Of a stretch of DNA of 64,000 nt, positions 1 to 8,581 are shown one piece after another. A model generated the notes under the pieces. That model saw only the letters and a program-made list of their open reading frames with translations, made no database searches and was not told the origin of the DNA. Every line of letters begins with the position of its first letter. Position 1 is the stretch's first letter. Made by a program: the position numbers and the translations under genes. The stretch is from Turneriella parva DSM 21527 (GTDB lineage: Bacteria > Spirochaetota > Leptospiria > Turneriellales > Turneriellaceae). The DNA lies in assembly GCF_000266885.1 (NCBI RefSeq), contig NC_018020.1:3224001-3288000 (forward strand), in the 5' to 3' direction.

Positions 1-1247
1 GTGCCGAACTCGAGAACTCCGCCTTCTTCTTCGTCGGCGCGAATGACCTGCACCCGCTGGCCTGCGGTGAGAAGTTCCCAGTCTTCTGACTTCGCTTCGG
101 GCATAAACTCCCTGAGCGCCTGCATGCGCTCTTCATGAGACTGCGTCGCCTGCTCGATCAGGTATTTGGTGAGCGAGAGGTTATGCAGTCCCGCCGAAAT
201 CATCGGAATAATGTTCGTGAACTCGAGTGACTTCATGAGGTCGAGGTATGAACCCTTCTTCAAGAACTTGGTCGAAAAACCCGCATAAGGGCCGAACAGC
301 AGTTCTTTTTTGCCGTCGATGAAGCGCGTGTCGAGATGTGGCACGGACATCGGCGGCGTGCCGACGGCTGCTTTGCCATAGACCTTTGCGTGGTGGCGTT
401 CGATCACATCTCGGTTTTTGCAGCGCAGCCACTGGCCGCTCACCGGAAAACCGCCATAACCTTTGGCTTCTGCGATGTCTGACTTCTCGAGCAGAGGCAG
501 AGCGCCGCCGCCCGCGCCAATAAAAATGAAGTTTGAATCGATATGAAACTTTTTCTTTTTTTTCGTGTCGACGACTGTGAGGTTCCACTGGCCGTTTTCG
601 TCGCGGTCAATGTCGCGCACTTCGTGGTTGTAGAGAATATTGACGCCGGGCTGCTTTTCGAGCCACGCGAACATCGCGCGGGTGAGTTCACCGTAATTGA
701 GGTCGGTACCGCATTCCATGCGCGTCGCCGCGATTTCGGCTTTCGGGGCGCGCCCCTGCATTATGATCGGCGCCCAGGCAGCGAGATCACGCGGTTTCGT
801 CGTGAGCTTCATGCCTTTAAAAAGCGGCGAATCTTTGAGAGCGATAAAGCGCCTTTTCAAGAACGCGATATTATCTTTGCCCGTGACAAAGCTGAGATGG
901 GGTACCTGGCGAATGAAACGCTCGGGGTTCTTGACATAACCCTTTTCGACCAGGTGCGCCCAGAACTGGCGAGAGACTTCGAATTCAGCGGCGATGCGTG
1001 TGGCCTTCGAAATATCGACCTTGCCGCGCCCTTTTTGCGGGGTGTAGTTGAGCTCGCAGAACGCCGAGTGTCCGGTGCCGGCATTGTTCCAGGCGTCGGT
1101 GCTTTCGCGCGCCGCCTCGCCCAGGCGCTCATAGACGGTGATCGTGGTTTCGGGTTCGAGCTCTTTGAGCATCATCGCGACTGTCGCGCTCATGATACCC
1201 GCCCCGATCATGATCGCGTCGGGTGGTGTCTGTTGGTTCTTTTTCAT
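1..1247 (-). CDS. mqo: Malate:quinone oxidoreductase, 3' end beyond the window
   Basis: FAD-dependent membrane-associated malate:quinone oxidoreductase, which oxidises malate to oxaloacetate and passes electrons to quinone. The N-terminus has the FAD-binding turn IGAGIMSATVAMML near residue 15. It is followed by the family stretches YERLGEAARESTDAWNNAGT and HSAFCELNYTPQ. About 415 codons are present; the family is about 490-500 residues, so roughly 80 C-terminal residues lie outside the window. The ATG overlaps the stop of the upstream PAS/ATPase gene by four bases (ATGA), so the two are probably co-transcribed and translationally coupled. Family assignment is firm; the regulatory link to its neighbour is inference. 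Confidence 0.95.
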   Translation of the reverse strand, partial: MKKNQQTPPDAIMIGAGIMSATVAMMLKELEPETTITVYERLGEAARESTDAWNNAGTGHSAFCELNYTPQKGRGKVDISKATRIAAEFEVSRQFWAHLVEKGYVKNPERFIRQVPHLSFVTGKDNIAFLKRRFIALKDSPLFKGMKLTTKPRDLAAWAPIIMQGRAPKAEIAATRMECGTDLNYGELTRAMFAWLEKQPGVNILYNHEVRDIDRDENGQWNLTVVDTKKKKKFHIDSNFIFIGAGGGALPLLEKSDIAEAKGYGGFPVSGQWLRCKNRDVIERHHAKVYGKAAVGTPPMSVPHLDTRFIDGKKELLFGPYAGFSTKFLKKGSYLDLMKSLEFTNIIPMISAGLHNLSLTKYLIEQATQSHEERMQALREFMPEAKSEDWELLTAGQRVQVIRADEEEGGVLEFG

Positions 1248-2914
1248 TGGGGAATTCGTTTGGTCAAGATGACCTGGTTACCTTTTTCGTTGAAGACGAC
1301 TGAGTCAAAAACATTGCGTGTCATGATAATGCCCCGGCCGTGCTCGAGCATTGCCATATATTCGTCGTTTTCGGCGCGGGTGATGAATCCGCCGTGGTCA
1401 AAGCCTTCGCCCTCGTCGGTGATGCGAAACATGAGCACTTTGCCGTTGATAAGGTAGTCGACGAGTACGCCACGGCGCGCGAATTTCGGGTCTTTTTGCC
1501 TTGAAATCAGAAAATCCATATAATCGCCGTTCTCGATCGCCCGGGTTTTTTCATCGAAGGTGATGCCCAGATTGCCGTGTTCGATCGCATTAATGAGTAT
1601 CTCACGAAAGCAAATGCGAATCGTATTGACGACCGGATACGAAAAATAGCGGTTTAGTCTTTCGCAGATCTTCTGGCTCAGAATTTCGGCATGGGTCACG
1701 TTATTCGTGATGCGGTATTGGCCTTTTTCTTTTTCGAGAAAACGCTGCGAGATGTCTTCTTGAATGCGTGAGGCCTTGCCCAGAATTTCGACCTGCCAGT
1801 GAATCAGGTTCTTCTGCAGCGTGACATTGAGGTCGACAGGCTCGTACATGTGCTTCTTTCTGAGTGTCGTGCGAAAGTTTACGAGAGTCTTCTCTTCAAG
1901 AAAGAGCCGAACGTGTTCACGAACGATATTGCGGTTGAGCTCTATATCCCCCTCTAAACCGTCGGGCACAAAATCGTAGAGCCGTTTGCCGACCATTTCT
2001 TCGGGAGAAAAACCGAGCATCGCGTGTGCGGTTTTGTTCATGCTCAGAATTTCACCCGATTCGTTCATCTGGAAAATCATGTCGCTCGAATCGTCGACCA
2101 GATGGCGGTATTTGGCCTCGGCAATTTCGAGCCTGGGAATCGTTTCGCGCAGCAGATTTTCGCTGTGTGCTTTTTCGGTCGCGAGCTGCTTTTCTGTGAG
2201 GTGCACCTGGCGCCAGTTATAGGTCGAATAGACGAACAAGAGCCCGAGCGCGGCAACCCAGCAGAGGTGGCCCGCAATCATGGTGATGTCGTCTGGCAGC
2301 GGGTAAAGCGGCTGCGTCAGGCGGTAGCTCGCGAGCGCCGCCGCGAGCCCTGAGCCCATGATGATGGAGTGGATCGCGATCTCTTTCCAGCGGCCAAAAT
2401 CGTACATGATGAAGACGATCGGCATGACGATCAGCAGAATCAGGTGAATACCGATGCGTTCGCCGAGAAACAGGCTCAGCACAAAACAATATGCAGAATA
2501 GGTGAGAGTGCTGAGATAAGTGACCTTGAAAGTGCCGTAGTGGTTCTTCAGGTAAATGATGCAGCCGATCAAAACGGGAAAGGCCACATTCAAAAGTGCG
2601 AACGGCCAGAAATAGGCGATGTAGCGATCGAAGTCACGCTGCAGCAGCACGGCGAGAATCACGAGTTCGGCGACGATGAGATAACCGTTGGCCAGAAACG
2701 TGAGCGAGAACAACAGGTTTAGCACGCGGTTGTGCTTGAGCTCGGTCGGCGTCGAAAAATGCCGGCTGCCCGAGTTCAGGTATGCCTCCCACAGTTCAGA
2801 AATACGCTGCATCAGAGGGGCAGCGTTGCGTTTTAAATCATACGCGTAAAGGAGTTTAGCTTGACCCTCGCGTTCTGCTATTCGTTCTTCCGTTGATGTC
2901 TGGTGGCAACGCAT
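1244..2914 (-). CDS. Membrane PAS sensor with GHKL (RsbW/histidine-kinase-like) ATPase domain
   Basis: About 556 residues from the ATG at 2914. There is a soluble N-terminus, then about six hydrophobic segments (roughly residues 60-220), and a short coiled coil. A PAS domain follows (HLVDDSSDMIFQMNESGEIL). The C-terminal GHKL ATPase has the N-box REILINAIEHGNLG and a G-box-like region ending in EHGRGI. I see no HisKA dimerisation domain with a phospho-accepting His, so it resembles an anti-sigma/serine-kinase-type ATPase rather than a classic histidine kinase. The start is uncertain. ATG 2914 makes its 5' end overlap the divergent transporter by 19 bp; ATG 2812 would leave an 83-bp gap. It precedes mqo with an ATGA overlap. 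Confidence 0.8.
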   Translation of the reverse strand: MRCHQTSTEERIAEREGQAKLLYAYDLKRNAAPLMQRISELWEAYLNSGSRHFSTPTELKHNRVLNLLFSLTFLANGYLIVAELVILAVLLQRDFDRYIAYFWPFALLNVAFPVLIGCIIYLKNHYGTFKVTYLSTLTYSAYCFVLSLFLGERIGIHLILLIVMPIVFIMYDFGRWKEIAIHSIIMGSGLAAALASYRLTQPLYPLPDDITMIAGHLCWVAALGLLFVYSTYNWRQVHLTEKQLATEKAHSENLLRETIPRLEIAEAKYRHLVDDSSDMIFQMNESGEILSMNKTAHAMLGFSPEEMVGKRLYDFVPDGLEGDIELNRNIVREHVRLFLEEKTLVNFRTTLRKKHMYEPVDLNVTLQKNLIHWQVEILGKASRIQEDISQRFLEKEKGQYRITNNVTHAEILSQKICERLNRYFSYPVVNTIRICFREILINAIEHGNLGITFDEKTRAIENGDYMDFLISRQKDPKFARRGVLVDYLINGKVLMFRITDEGEGFDHGGFITRAENDEYMAMLEHGRGIIMTRNVFDSVVFNEKGNQVILTKRIPQ

Positions 2915-4446
2915 GGGGTAGTCGACTCGGCATAATTCTTGCAGTGACGGGCTCTGCCGTAGGGCTCGGCAATTTTCTGCGCTTTCCCGGGCTCGCCGCA
3001 AAATATGGCGGCGGCACGTTCATGATTCCTTATTTCACGGCGTTTATTCTGCTCGGTCTGCCGATAGCGTACATCGAATGGTCGATTGCCCGCTATGGCG
3101 GCTCACGCGGCTACCACAGCGCACCCGGTATCTTCAGCGTGCTCTGGCCACGCCGCATCTCGCCTTATCTGGGTGTGATTGGCCTCATCGTGCCGGTCGG
3201 TATCTACATGTACTACGTCGTGATCGAATCGTGGTGCCTCTATTACGCATGGGGATATCTGAGCGGCGCGCTGAATTTAGGTACAGACGTCGCCGGCTAC
3301 CGCAACTTTTTTGATGCCTTTACCGGCAGCACGGGCAACGGCACCCTTTTCGCGGGCGTCTCGCCGATGCTGATTTCGCTTGCGGTTTGTTACATTTTTA
3401 ATTTCTTTTTCGTTTACCGGGGTATTGCGGGTATCGAGCGCATCAGCCGTTATGGCATGCCGATTCTGCTCTTGACCGGGCTCATCGTGCTGGTGCGTGT
3501 GATGACACTCGGTACTCCCAACCCCGAATTGCCTGAGCGCAATGTCTTGAACGGCCTCGGGCATCTGTGGAACCCGCCGCAGAATGTCGGACTCGGCGAA
3601 TCGTTGCTGAACGCCCGCTTGTGGATGGATGCCGCGGGGCAGATATTTTTCTCGCTCTCGGTCGGCTTCGGCGTCATCATCAATTATGCAAGCTATCTGA
3701 GCAAAAAAGACGACATCATGCTTTCGGCGACAACCGCAGCCGCGGGCAATGAATTCGCCGAGGTAGCGTTGGGGGGGCTCATCACTGTGCCTGCAGCCTT
3801 TGTTTTTTTAGGATTACAAGGTGTGGGCAGTACCTTTGGCCTGGGCTTTGTCTCTTTGCCAGCCGTTTTCGCGCATATGCCGCTCGGTCAGCTATTTGGC
3901 TTCTTATGGTTCTTTTTGCTCTTTATTGCGGCGATCACGAGTTCGGTGTCGATGCTGCAGCCGGGTATCGCATTTCTCGAAGAAGGCCTGCACCTCGACC
4001 GCAAAAAAAGTTCTGCCGGGCTTCTTTTGCTCACATCTCTCGGCACACTCTTTGTTGTGTATTACTCGGGCAACCTCGAGGCACTCGACACGATGGATTT
4101 CTGGGCAGGCACATTCTTTATTTTTGTGCTCGCGCTGTTTCAGGTAATCGTCGCGGGCTGGCTATTCGGCGTCGACAACGTGCTCAAAGAAGCCGCCGAA
4201 GGTTCACGCATGCGCATTCCGCGCATTTTGCCATTCATTATTAAGTATGTGTGTCCGGCATTTCTTGCGCTGATCTTTATCATGTGGTGCTACCAGAATC
4301 TGCCCGTGCAGGTGAAAAAAATTCAGGAAAACACCGTGACGCAGATCACCGTATTGTTTCTGCTGGGGTCGATTATGCTCTTTCTTTTGCTGACGCACCT
4401 CGCCGTTAAGAAATGGCAGACCGACAAGGCAAGGGGGCTAAGGTGA
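2896..4446 (+). CDS. Neurotransmitter:sodium symporter (NSS/SNF) family transporter
   Basis: 516 residues with about 12 hydrophobic segments. The TM1 signature (TGSAVGLGNFLRFPG) forms the unwound substrate/sodium site in LeuT-fold NSS proteins, and GSRLGIILA just before it is also typical. Family members carry amino acids with sodium; the substrate cannot be read from sequence. The ATG at 2896 is preferred over the TTG one codon upstream. The stop overlaps the GTG of a tiny downstream ORF (4443) of the MetS type, which suggests a two-component transporter like MetPS (methionine/alanine uptake) of actinobacteria. That substrate analogy is inference. Confidence 0.9.
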   Translation: MSGGNAWGSRLGIILAVTGSAVGLGNFLRFPGLAAKYGGGTFMIPYFTAFILLGLPIAYIEWSIARYGGSRGYHSAPGIFSVLWPRRISPYLGVIGLIVPVGIYMYYVVIESWCLYYAWGYLSGALNLGTDVAGYRNFFDAFTGSTGNGTLFAGVSPMLISLAVCYIFNFFFVYRGIAGIERISRYGMPILLLTGLIVLVRVMTLGTPNPELPERNVLNGLGHLWNPPQNVGLGESLLNARLWMDAAGQIFFSLSVGFGVIINYASYLSKKDDIMLSATTAAAGNEFAEVALGGLITVPAAFVFLGLQGVGSTFGLGFVSLPAVFAHMPLGQLFGFLWFFLLFIAAITSSVSMLQPGIAFLEEGLHLDRKKSSAGLLLLTSLGTLFVVYYSGNLEALDTMDFWAGTFFIFVLALFQVIVAGWLFGVDNVLKEAAEGSRMRIPRILPFIIKYVCPAFLALIFIMWCYQNLPVQVKKIQENTVTQITVLFLLGSIMLFLLLTHLAVKKWQTDKARGLR

Positions 4447-4541
4447 CGACCGGCGGCTGGATAGTCATGTGCGTCTCGGTGACTGCCGTTACCGTGTTTT
4501 TTACCGTGAGCCTCTACTTTTCGCTGCGCAAAGACCGGTGA
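4443..4541 (+). CDS. MetS-like small subunit of the NSS transporter (32 aa)
   Basis: A very short ORF from GTG (4443) to TGA (4541). It encodes about 32 residues: a short N-terminus (MTTGGWIVMC), one hydrophobic helix rich in V/T/F, and a basic end (SLRKDR). A purine-rich AAGGGGG lies about 8 bases upstream of the GTG. It overlaps the transporter stop by GTGA, and its own stop overlaps the next GTG the same way. Size, single TM, basic tail and position directly behind an NSS gene match the MetS small-subunit family that assists MetP-type NSS transporters. Sequence similarity in so short a protein is weak, so the call rests mainly on context. Confidence 0.7.
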   Translation: MTTGGWIVMCVSVTAVTVFFTVSLYFSLRKDR

Positions 4542-5497
4542 AGGCTGCGGTCATCACCTGCTATTTTAATGCACTGGGTGTGCAGTCACGGCTGAAGAAC
4601 TTCGAAGTTTTTGCCGCAAGATTAAAGAAGCAGAAGGTTCCGCTCTACGTGGTCGAAGCGCTTTTCCCGGGACAAAAGTCTTCGCTCGCGCGTTTTTCCA
4701 ATGTCATGACAGTCGAGTGCGAGGCAGTTTTGTGGCAGAAAGAATCGCTGCTGAACCTGCTGATCCAAAAGCTCGATACCAAATACACCGGCGTTATCTG
4801 GTGCGACGCCGACGTGATCTTTGAGAATGCTGGCTGGTTTCGGCAGACCGCGAAGATGCTGAAGACTTACGCCGTGGTGCAACCCTTCAGCAAAGCAATT
4901 CGGCTGCCGCGGGGCGCGGGACGTTATGTGAAAGCTTCGGAACACTTCGATACATTTGCCGAAGTTTACCAGAGAGCGCCGCAGCTCTTGCTGAAAGGCG
5001 ATTTCGCCGCGCACGGCCATACGGGGTTCGCCTGGGCGGCGCGGCGTGAAATTCTCGAGGAGCATGGTCTCTACGATGCGATGATCGCCGGCTCAGGCGA
5101 CCACGTGATGGCGCACGCATTCGCCGGCGATTTTGCCTCGCCCTGTATCTACCGCATTCTGGGCAATAACCCACGGCACATCGCCCACTTTCAGAAATGG
5201 GCGCGCAGGGTTTATCCACAGGTGCGTGGCCGAATCGGCGTTGTGCCGGGCAGGCTGCTTCACCTGTGGCACGGTGAAACCGAAAACCGGCGTTACGTCG
5301 ACCGCAACCGCGAGCTCGCAGCTTTCGACTTCGACCCTGAGCGCGACATTGAACGTGACGCCAATGGGCTTTGGCGCTGGGGCAGGCGAAAACGCGGTTT
5401 ACAGGGCAAAATAGGTCAGTGGTTGAGTCGGGGACGCAAGGGCGAAATGCGCGATTGGGCGATACGCTATTTCGCTGCCCGTAAGGAGGATGGCTAA
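4538..5497 (+). CDS. Glycosyltransferase-like (GT-A-type) protein
   Basis: 319 residues from GTG 4538, which overlaps the MetS-like stop. An earlier in-frame start at 4469 would lie inside that ORF and is less likely. The N-terminal strand AAVITCYFN and the DxD-type motif VIWCDADVIF (about residue 90) look like a nucleotide-sugar-binding GT-A fold. Later segments HTGFAWAARREIL and LLHLWHGETENRRY are typical of small hypothetical glycosyltransferases. The C-terminus is very basic (WGRRKRGLQ). No signal peptide or TM segment is evident. The acceptor is unknown, and no surface-polysaccharide gene cluster surrounds it. Confidence 0.6.
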   Translation: MKAAVITCYFNALGVQSRLKNFEVFAARLKKQKVPLYVVEALFPGQKSSLARFSNVMTVECEAVLWQKESLLNLLIQKLDTKYTGVIWCDADVIFENAGWFRQTAKMLKTYAVVQPFSKAIRLPRGAGRYVKASEHFDTFAEVYQRAPQLLLKGDFAAHGHTGFAWAARREILEEHGLYDAMIAGSGDHVMAHAFAGDFASPCIYRILGNNPRHIAHFQKWARRVYPQVRGRIGVVPGRLLHLWHGETENRRYVDRNRELAAFDFDPERDIERDANGLWRWGRRKRGLQGKIGQWLSRGRKGEMRDWAIRYFAARKEDG

Positions 5498-5805
5498 TGG
5501 GTTTTTTCTCAGCGATCAAAAGATTTTTTACGGGTTCAGACGACCCGGCCGAACTGGCCGACGAGGTTGAGTGTTTTGCCGACCGCTTCGAAAATTCGGG
5601 CGACGAAGAGAATGCTGCGCTCGCGCGTGACTACGCGAAGCGCATTCGCCGCACTGCCGATGCACGCGAGGCGAAACGGCTCTACAATGAATTCAGGCTC
5701 GCCATTCGCGACGAAGACGATTCGCATACACACCGGGCAAACGAGCGCTACCATGACCGTCACCATGACCATGACCGTGATGATTCGTGGTCTGACGACT
5801 CGTGA
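5497..5805 (+). CDS. Small charged protein with His/Asp-rich tail
   Basis: 102 residues, not recognised. The ATG shares a base with the preceding TAA (TAATG) and has a GGAGG 5 bases upstream, so it is very probably translated with its neighbour. The first 70 residues are predicted helical and acidic (DDPAELADEVECFADRFE). The last 30 are dominated by His, Asp and Arg (YHDRHHDHDRDDSW), which could bind divalent metal. No signal peptide or membrane segment is seen. Function unknown. Confidence 0.7.
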   Translation: MGFFSAIKRFFTGSDDPAELADEVECFADRFENSGDEENAALARDYAKRIRRTADAREAKRLYNEFRLAIRDEDDSHTHRANERYHDRHHDHDRDDSWSDDS

Positions 5806-5866
5806 GTGAGAGCCTGCAGGCATCTGGCGCGCCCGGCCACTATCGCGAAATAGATTTTCACTTCGC

Positions 5867-7171
5867 ATGAAGTTTCTCTTTGTCGGCCTGCTCGTTGCAA
5901 CCATGGCGCTGGCCGCAAAGCCGGCTGCTAAGCCGCGGCGCCTTATCGTTTGGTCGATCGACGGCTTTGCCGCGGGATATCTCAGCCACCCGGAATTTCT
6001 GCGCCTGCCCGTGTGGCAGCGACTCATGAAACGCGCACAGGTTTTCGATAGCGTCGAAACCACTTACCCGGCGGTGACTTATCCGGCGCACACGACAATG
6101 GTGACCGGCGTGCCGCCTGCCGTGCACGGCCTGCGCTCGAATCACCCTGTTGACCCGTTTAACCTCTCCAAGGGCGCGTGGACATGGTACCTGCAAGATG
6201 TGGCCGCCAAAACCATTTGGGATATCGCGCGAACGCAAAACCGTCGCGTCGCGAATCTGATGTGGCCGGTGACGATGACCGAAACGGCGCGCATTCGTTA
6301 TCATCTGCCGCAATTCGACAGGGCTAAGGGCCCCGAAGAAGTCAAGCTGATGCGTGTGCTCAGCACGCCGGGCCTGCACCGTGAAATCGAAAAGCACACC
6401 GGTATCGCGCTCACCGAATATTCGTCAGACGTTGACCGGTTCAAAGCTGCGCAATATATCTGGCAGACCAAAAAGCCCGACATCATGTACTTTTATGAGC
6501 CTGGACTCGATTCGCTGGAGCATGCGCAAGGCGCTTACACTCCGGCGGCGTTTGCACATCTTGCAGCATTGGGCGGCCAGATCGAGGCAATGCTGAAGCT
6601 GAACGCGAAGCGTCGTGACACCTCGATTCTGATCGTATCAGACCATGGCTTCATGACGTTTAAGGGCAAGTGTTATCCGAACGTGATTTTACAGAAATTG
6701 GGTTTTGTCGACCCTGCAAAAAAGATCTGGGATTACTGGTTCGATACGGCGGGCGGTGTCGCGCGCCTTGTCGACAACAACTCAAAATTCGAATTCGACC
6801 ACAAAGCTGCAAAGAAAGAGATTGAAGCGGCCTGCCCGACGATCGTGTATGTCGACAAAACCCATGAGGATTTCAAACTCTTACGAAGCCAGTACTCTGC
6901 GAATGCGGCGGCTTTTCTCGTTTCACGCGAGCGCGTCATTCTGAACGCTTCGCTTGCAGGCACCGCGTTCGATCCCGAGGCAACGGGCCATACGCATGGC
7001 TTTTTGCCCGAGCGTGAAGACATGAAAACCGTGGCATTGCTTTTTGGGCCCGTCAGGCGGCCGGGAATCAAAATTCGCCATGTCGCCGACGTCTTCAAGG
7101 CAACCTGCCAGTTGGCAGCGCTCAAGTGTCCCGTTCAGAAATCAGCTGCAACGGCAAAAAAAGCGCCGTAG
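5867..7171 (+). CDS. Exported nucleotide pyrophosphatase/phosphodiesterase (alkaline-phosphatase superfamily)
   Basis: 434 residues with a short signal peptide (MKFLFVGLLVATMALAA). The alkaline-phosphatase-fold metal ligands are visible. An Asp sits in VWSIDGF. The Thr nucleophile region is TTYPAVTYPAHTTMVTG, the usual NPP pattern. SDHGF (about residue 260) and GHTHGF (about residue 375) supply the remaining ligands. This matches type I phosphodiesterase/NPP enzymes that hydrolyse nucleotide or phospholipid-type phosphodiesters outside the cytoplasm; the substrate is unknown. Its 3' end overlaps the convergent outer-membrane protein gene by about 37 bp. Confidence 0.88.
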   Translation: MKFLFVGLLVATMALAAKPAAKPRRLIVWSIDGFAAGYLSHPEFLRLPVWQRLMKRAQVFDSVETTYPAVTYPAHTTMVTGVPPAVHGLRSNHPVDPFNLSKGAWTWYLQDVAAKTIWDIARTQNRRVANLMWPVTMTETARIRYHLPQFDRAKGPEEVKLMRVLSTPGLHREIEKHTGIALTEYSSDVDRFKAAQYIWQTKKPDIMYFYEPGLDSLEHAQGAYTPAAFAHLAALGGQIEAMLKLNAKRRDTSILIVSDHGFMTFKGKCYPNVILQKLGFVDPAKKIWDYWFDTAGGVARLVDNNSKFEFDHKAAKKEIEAACPTIVYVDKTHEDFKLLRSQYSANAAAFLVSRERVILNASLAGTAFDPEATGHTHGFLPEREDMKTVALLFGPVRRPGIKIRHVADVFKATCQLAALKCPVQKSAATAKKAP

Positions 7172-8460
7172 GCATTCACTTCGACTGCGAGATTCGATTG
7201 TGAGGTCTTATCGCCGCCCGTATCGGCATAACTCGAACGCTTTTCGAGTTCGACATTCTGGTACTGGTAGGTCGCGCCGAACTGCCAGGTGTAATTGTTC
7301 CGTCGCCAGCTGATTCCCGTGGCAGCCTGCAAGAATCGGACGGTCGTATTTTCGAGGTAACGTGAAAGGTTATCGGCGGCGAGCATACTGATGCGTATGC
7401 GGCTCGTCTGGTAGCGTGCCCCTGCATGCCAGGTAAGGCTGTCAGACAGATTCAGCGCAATACCCGTGCCCAGCGCTGTTGCAATTTCGCCCTCGCGCGT
7501 GATGTCGCGGCGAATCGTTGCCTTTTGCGAACCATCTTTGCGGTAGAAATTATCCGAAGTATTCTGGCGAACCGTTGGCTGCGCACCGGCCTCGAAAAAG
7601 ATATTGAGCGCCTGAAACAGCCGTTTGCGGGTACCGACCAAAAAGAACGGGTCCAGAGTGGTTGAGTTCGCGTAGGCAGAAGAATCTTGCGTTGCCGCAA
7701 ATACCGGGTTTGCGCTCGTCGATATGACAGATGAGTAGGCGAACGCCCCGATGTTCTGCTGACTGCCAAAATTACCCGCAATCAGCGTGAAATCGGCTGA
7801 TGGCGTGCTGTAGAGATAGCTGAGGGTGCCGTGCAGCTGGTGCACGTGCTGTTCGGTGACCAACTCGCTCGAAAAAGTCACGGTCGTGCTCTGCGGCGCG
7901 CTCAGATTCTCCTTTTCGCGAAAATACCGGTGCGTATAACGAATACGGGCCCCGAGCGATTCTTTCGGCGAGAGCTGCCAGGCAATGCCCGTGGCGAAAC
8001 CGTGCTGCTGATCGACGCTCTGCGTCTTTATCGAAATATCGAGTCCCGAAACCGTACTCGCCTGCGAACCTTCAAGCGCAAGCCTTTGGTAGAGTGGCGC
8101 CCGCACATCAGAAACTGCAAAACCTGCCGACCATCGGCCGCCCGCAATGCTGCGCCAGGCGATCGCCATGTCAGCTGACGCTGTCTGCTGCGAGGCGCTT
8201 TTGAGCGGCAGGCTCGAAAGCACTACATTACCCGAATGAAAGCCGGCGGTTCTGGCATGAACCGATCTGCCCGCCTTATGCTTTGCGCTGGCGAGATATG
8301 CCGGGTTTTCGCCGGCTTCTGCCGCCCCATCGTCGCCGATGGAATATAACCCGCCCATGAGTAATCCGCTTTCTTGCGCATGCGTGGCTTTTGGCACGGT
8401 AAAATACAGCGTCGCACCGGCCAATATGACCATAATTCTGGCTGAAAAGGCAGATTTCAT
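7135..8460 (-). CDS. Outer-membrane beta-barrel protein (unknown family)
   Basis: 441 residues from ATG 8460; an in-frame ATG at 8490 gives a 451-residue form, and neither has a clear ribosome site. The signal peptide is basic then hydrophobic and ends at ATHAQE. The mature protein has many alternating short amphipathic strands rich in Ser, Thr, Ala, Tyr and Gly and ends in a terminal aromatic (FAVAADF), as expected for a beta barrel. The N-terminal part (DDGAAEAGENPAYLASAK) resembles the hatch-like start of FadL/UPF0164-type proteins, but the family is not certain. It lies divergent to the XerD-like gene. Confidence 0.7.
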   Translation of the reverse strand: MKSAFSARIMVILAGATLYFTVPKATHAQESGLLMGGLYSIGDDGAAEAGENPAYLASAKHKAGRSVHARTAGFHSGNVVLSSLPLKSASQQTASADMAIAWRSIAGGRWSAGFAVSDVRAPLYQRLALEGSQASTVSGLDISIKTQSVDQQHGFATGIAWQLSPKESLGARIRYTHRYFREKENLSAPQSTTVTFSSELVTEQHVHQLHGTLSYLYSTPSADFTLIAGNFGSQQNIGAFAYSSVISTSANPVFAATQDSSAYANSTTLDPFFLVGTRKRLFQALNIFFEAGAQPTVRQNTSDNFYRKDGSQKATIRRDITREGEIATALGTGIALNLSDSLTWHAGARYQTSRIRISMLAADNLSRYLENTTVRFLQAATGISWRRNNYTWQFGATYQYQNVELEKRSSYADTGGDKTSQSNLAVEVNAYGAFFAVAADF

Positions 8461-8581
8461 TGGGGTTTTATGTCTTCTCTTGTGGGACATAATTTTTTTA
8501 TCAAAATAAAAATTCCATTCGTCGAAAATGAATATAGAGCGCGCCGGAAACCGGAACCGCTCGTCAGATTCAGGAGAACGA

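Noticed and set aside
543-1457. 304-codon plus-strand frame opposite mqo and the PAS/ATPase gene
   Set aside because: Reverse-complement shadow; both minus-strand genes have unmistakable family motifs here.
4887-5519. 210-codon minus-strand frame opposite the glycosyltransferase-like gene
   Set aside because: Arg-rich, low-complexity translation typical of a GC-rich antisense shadow.
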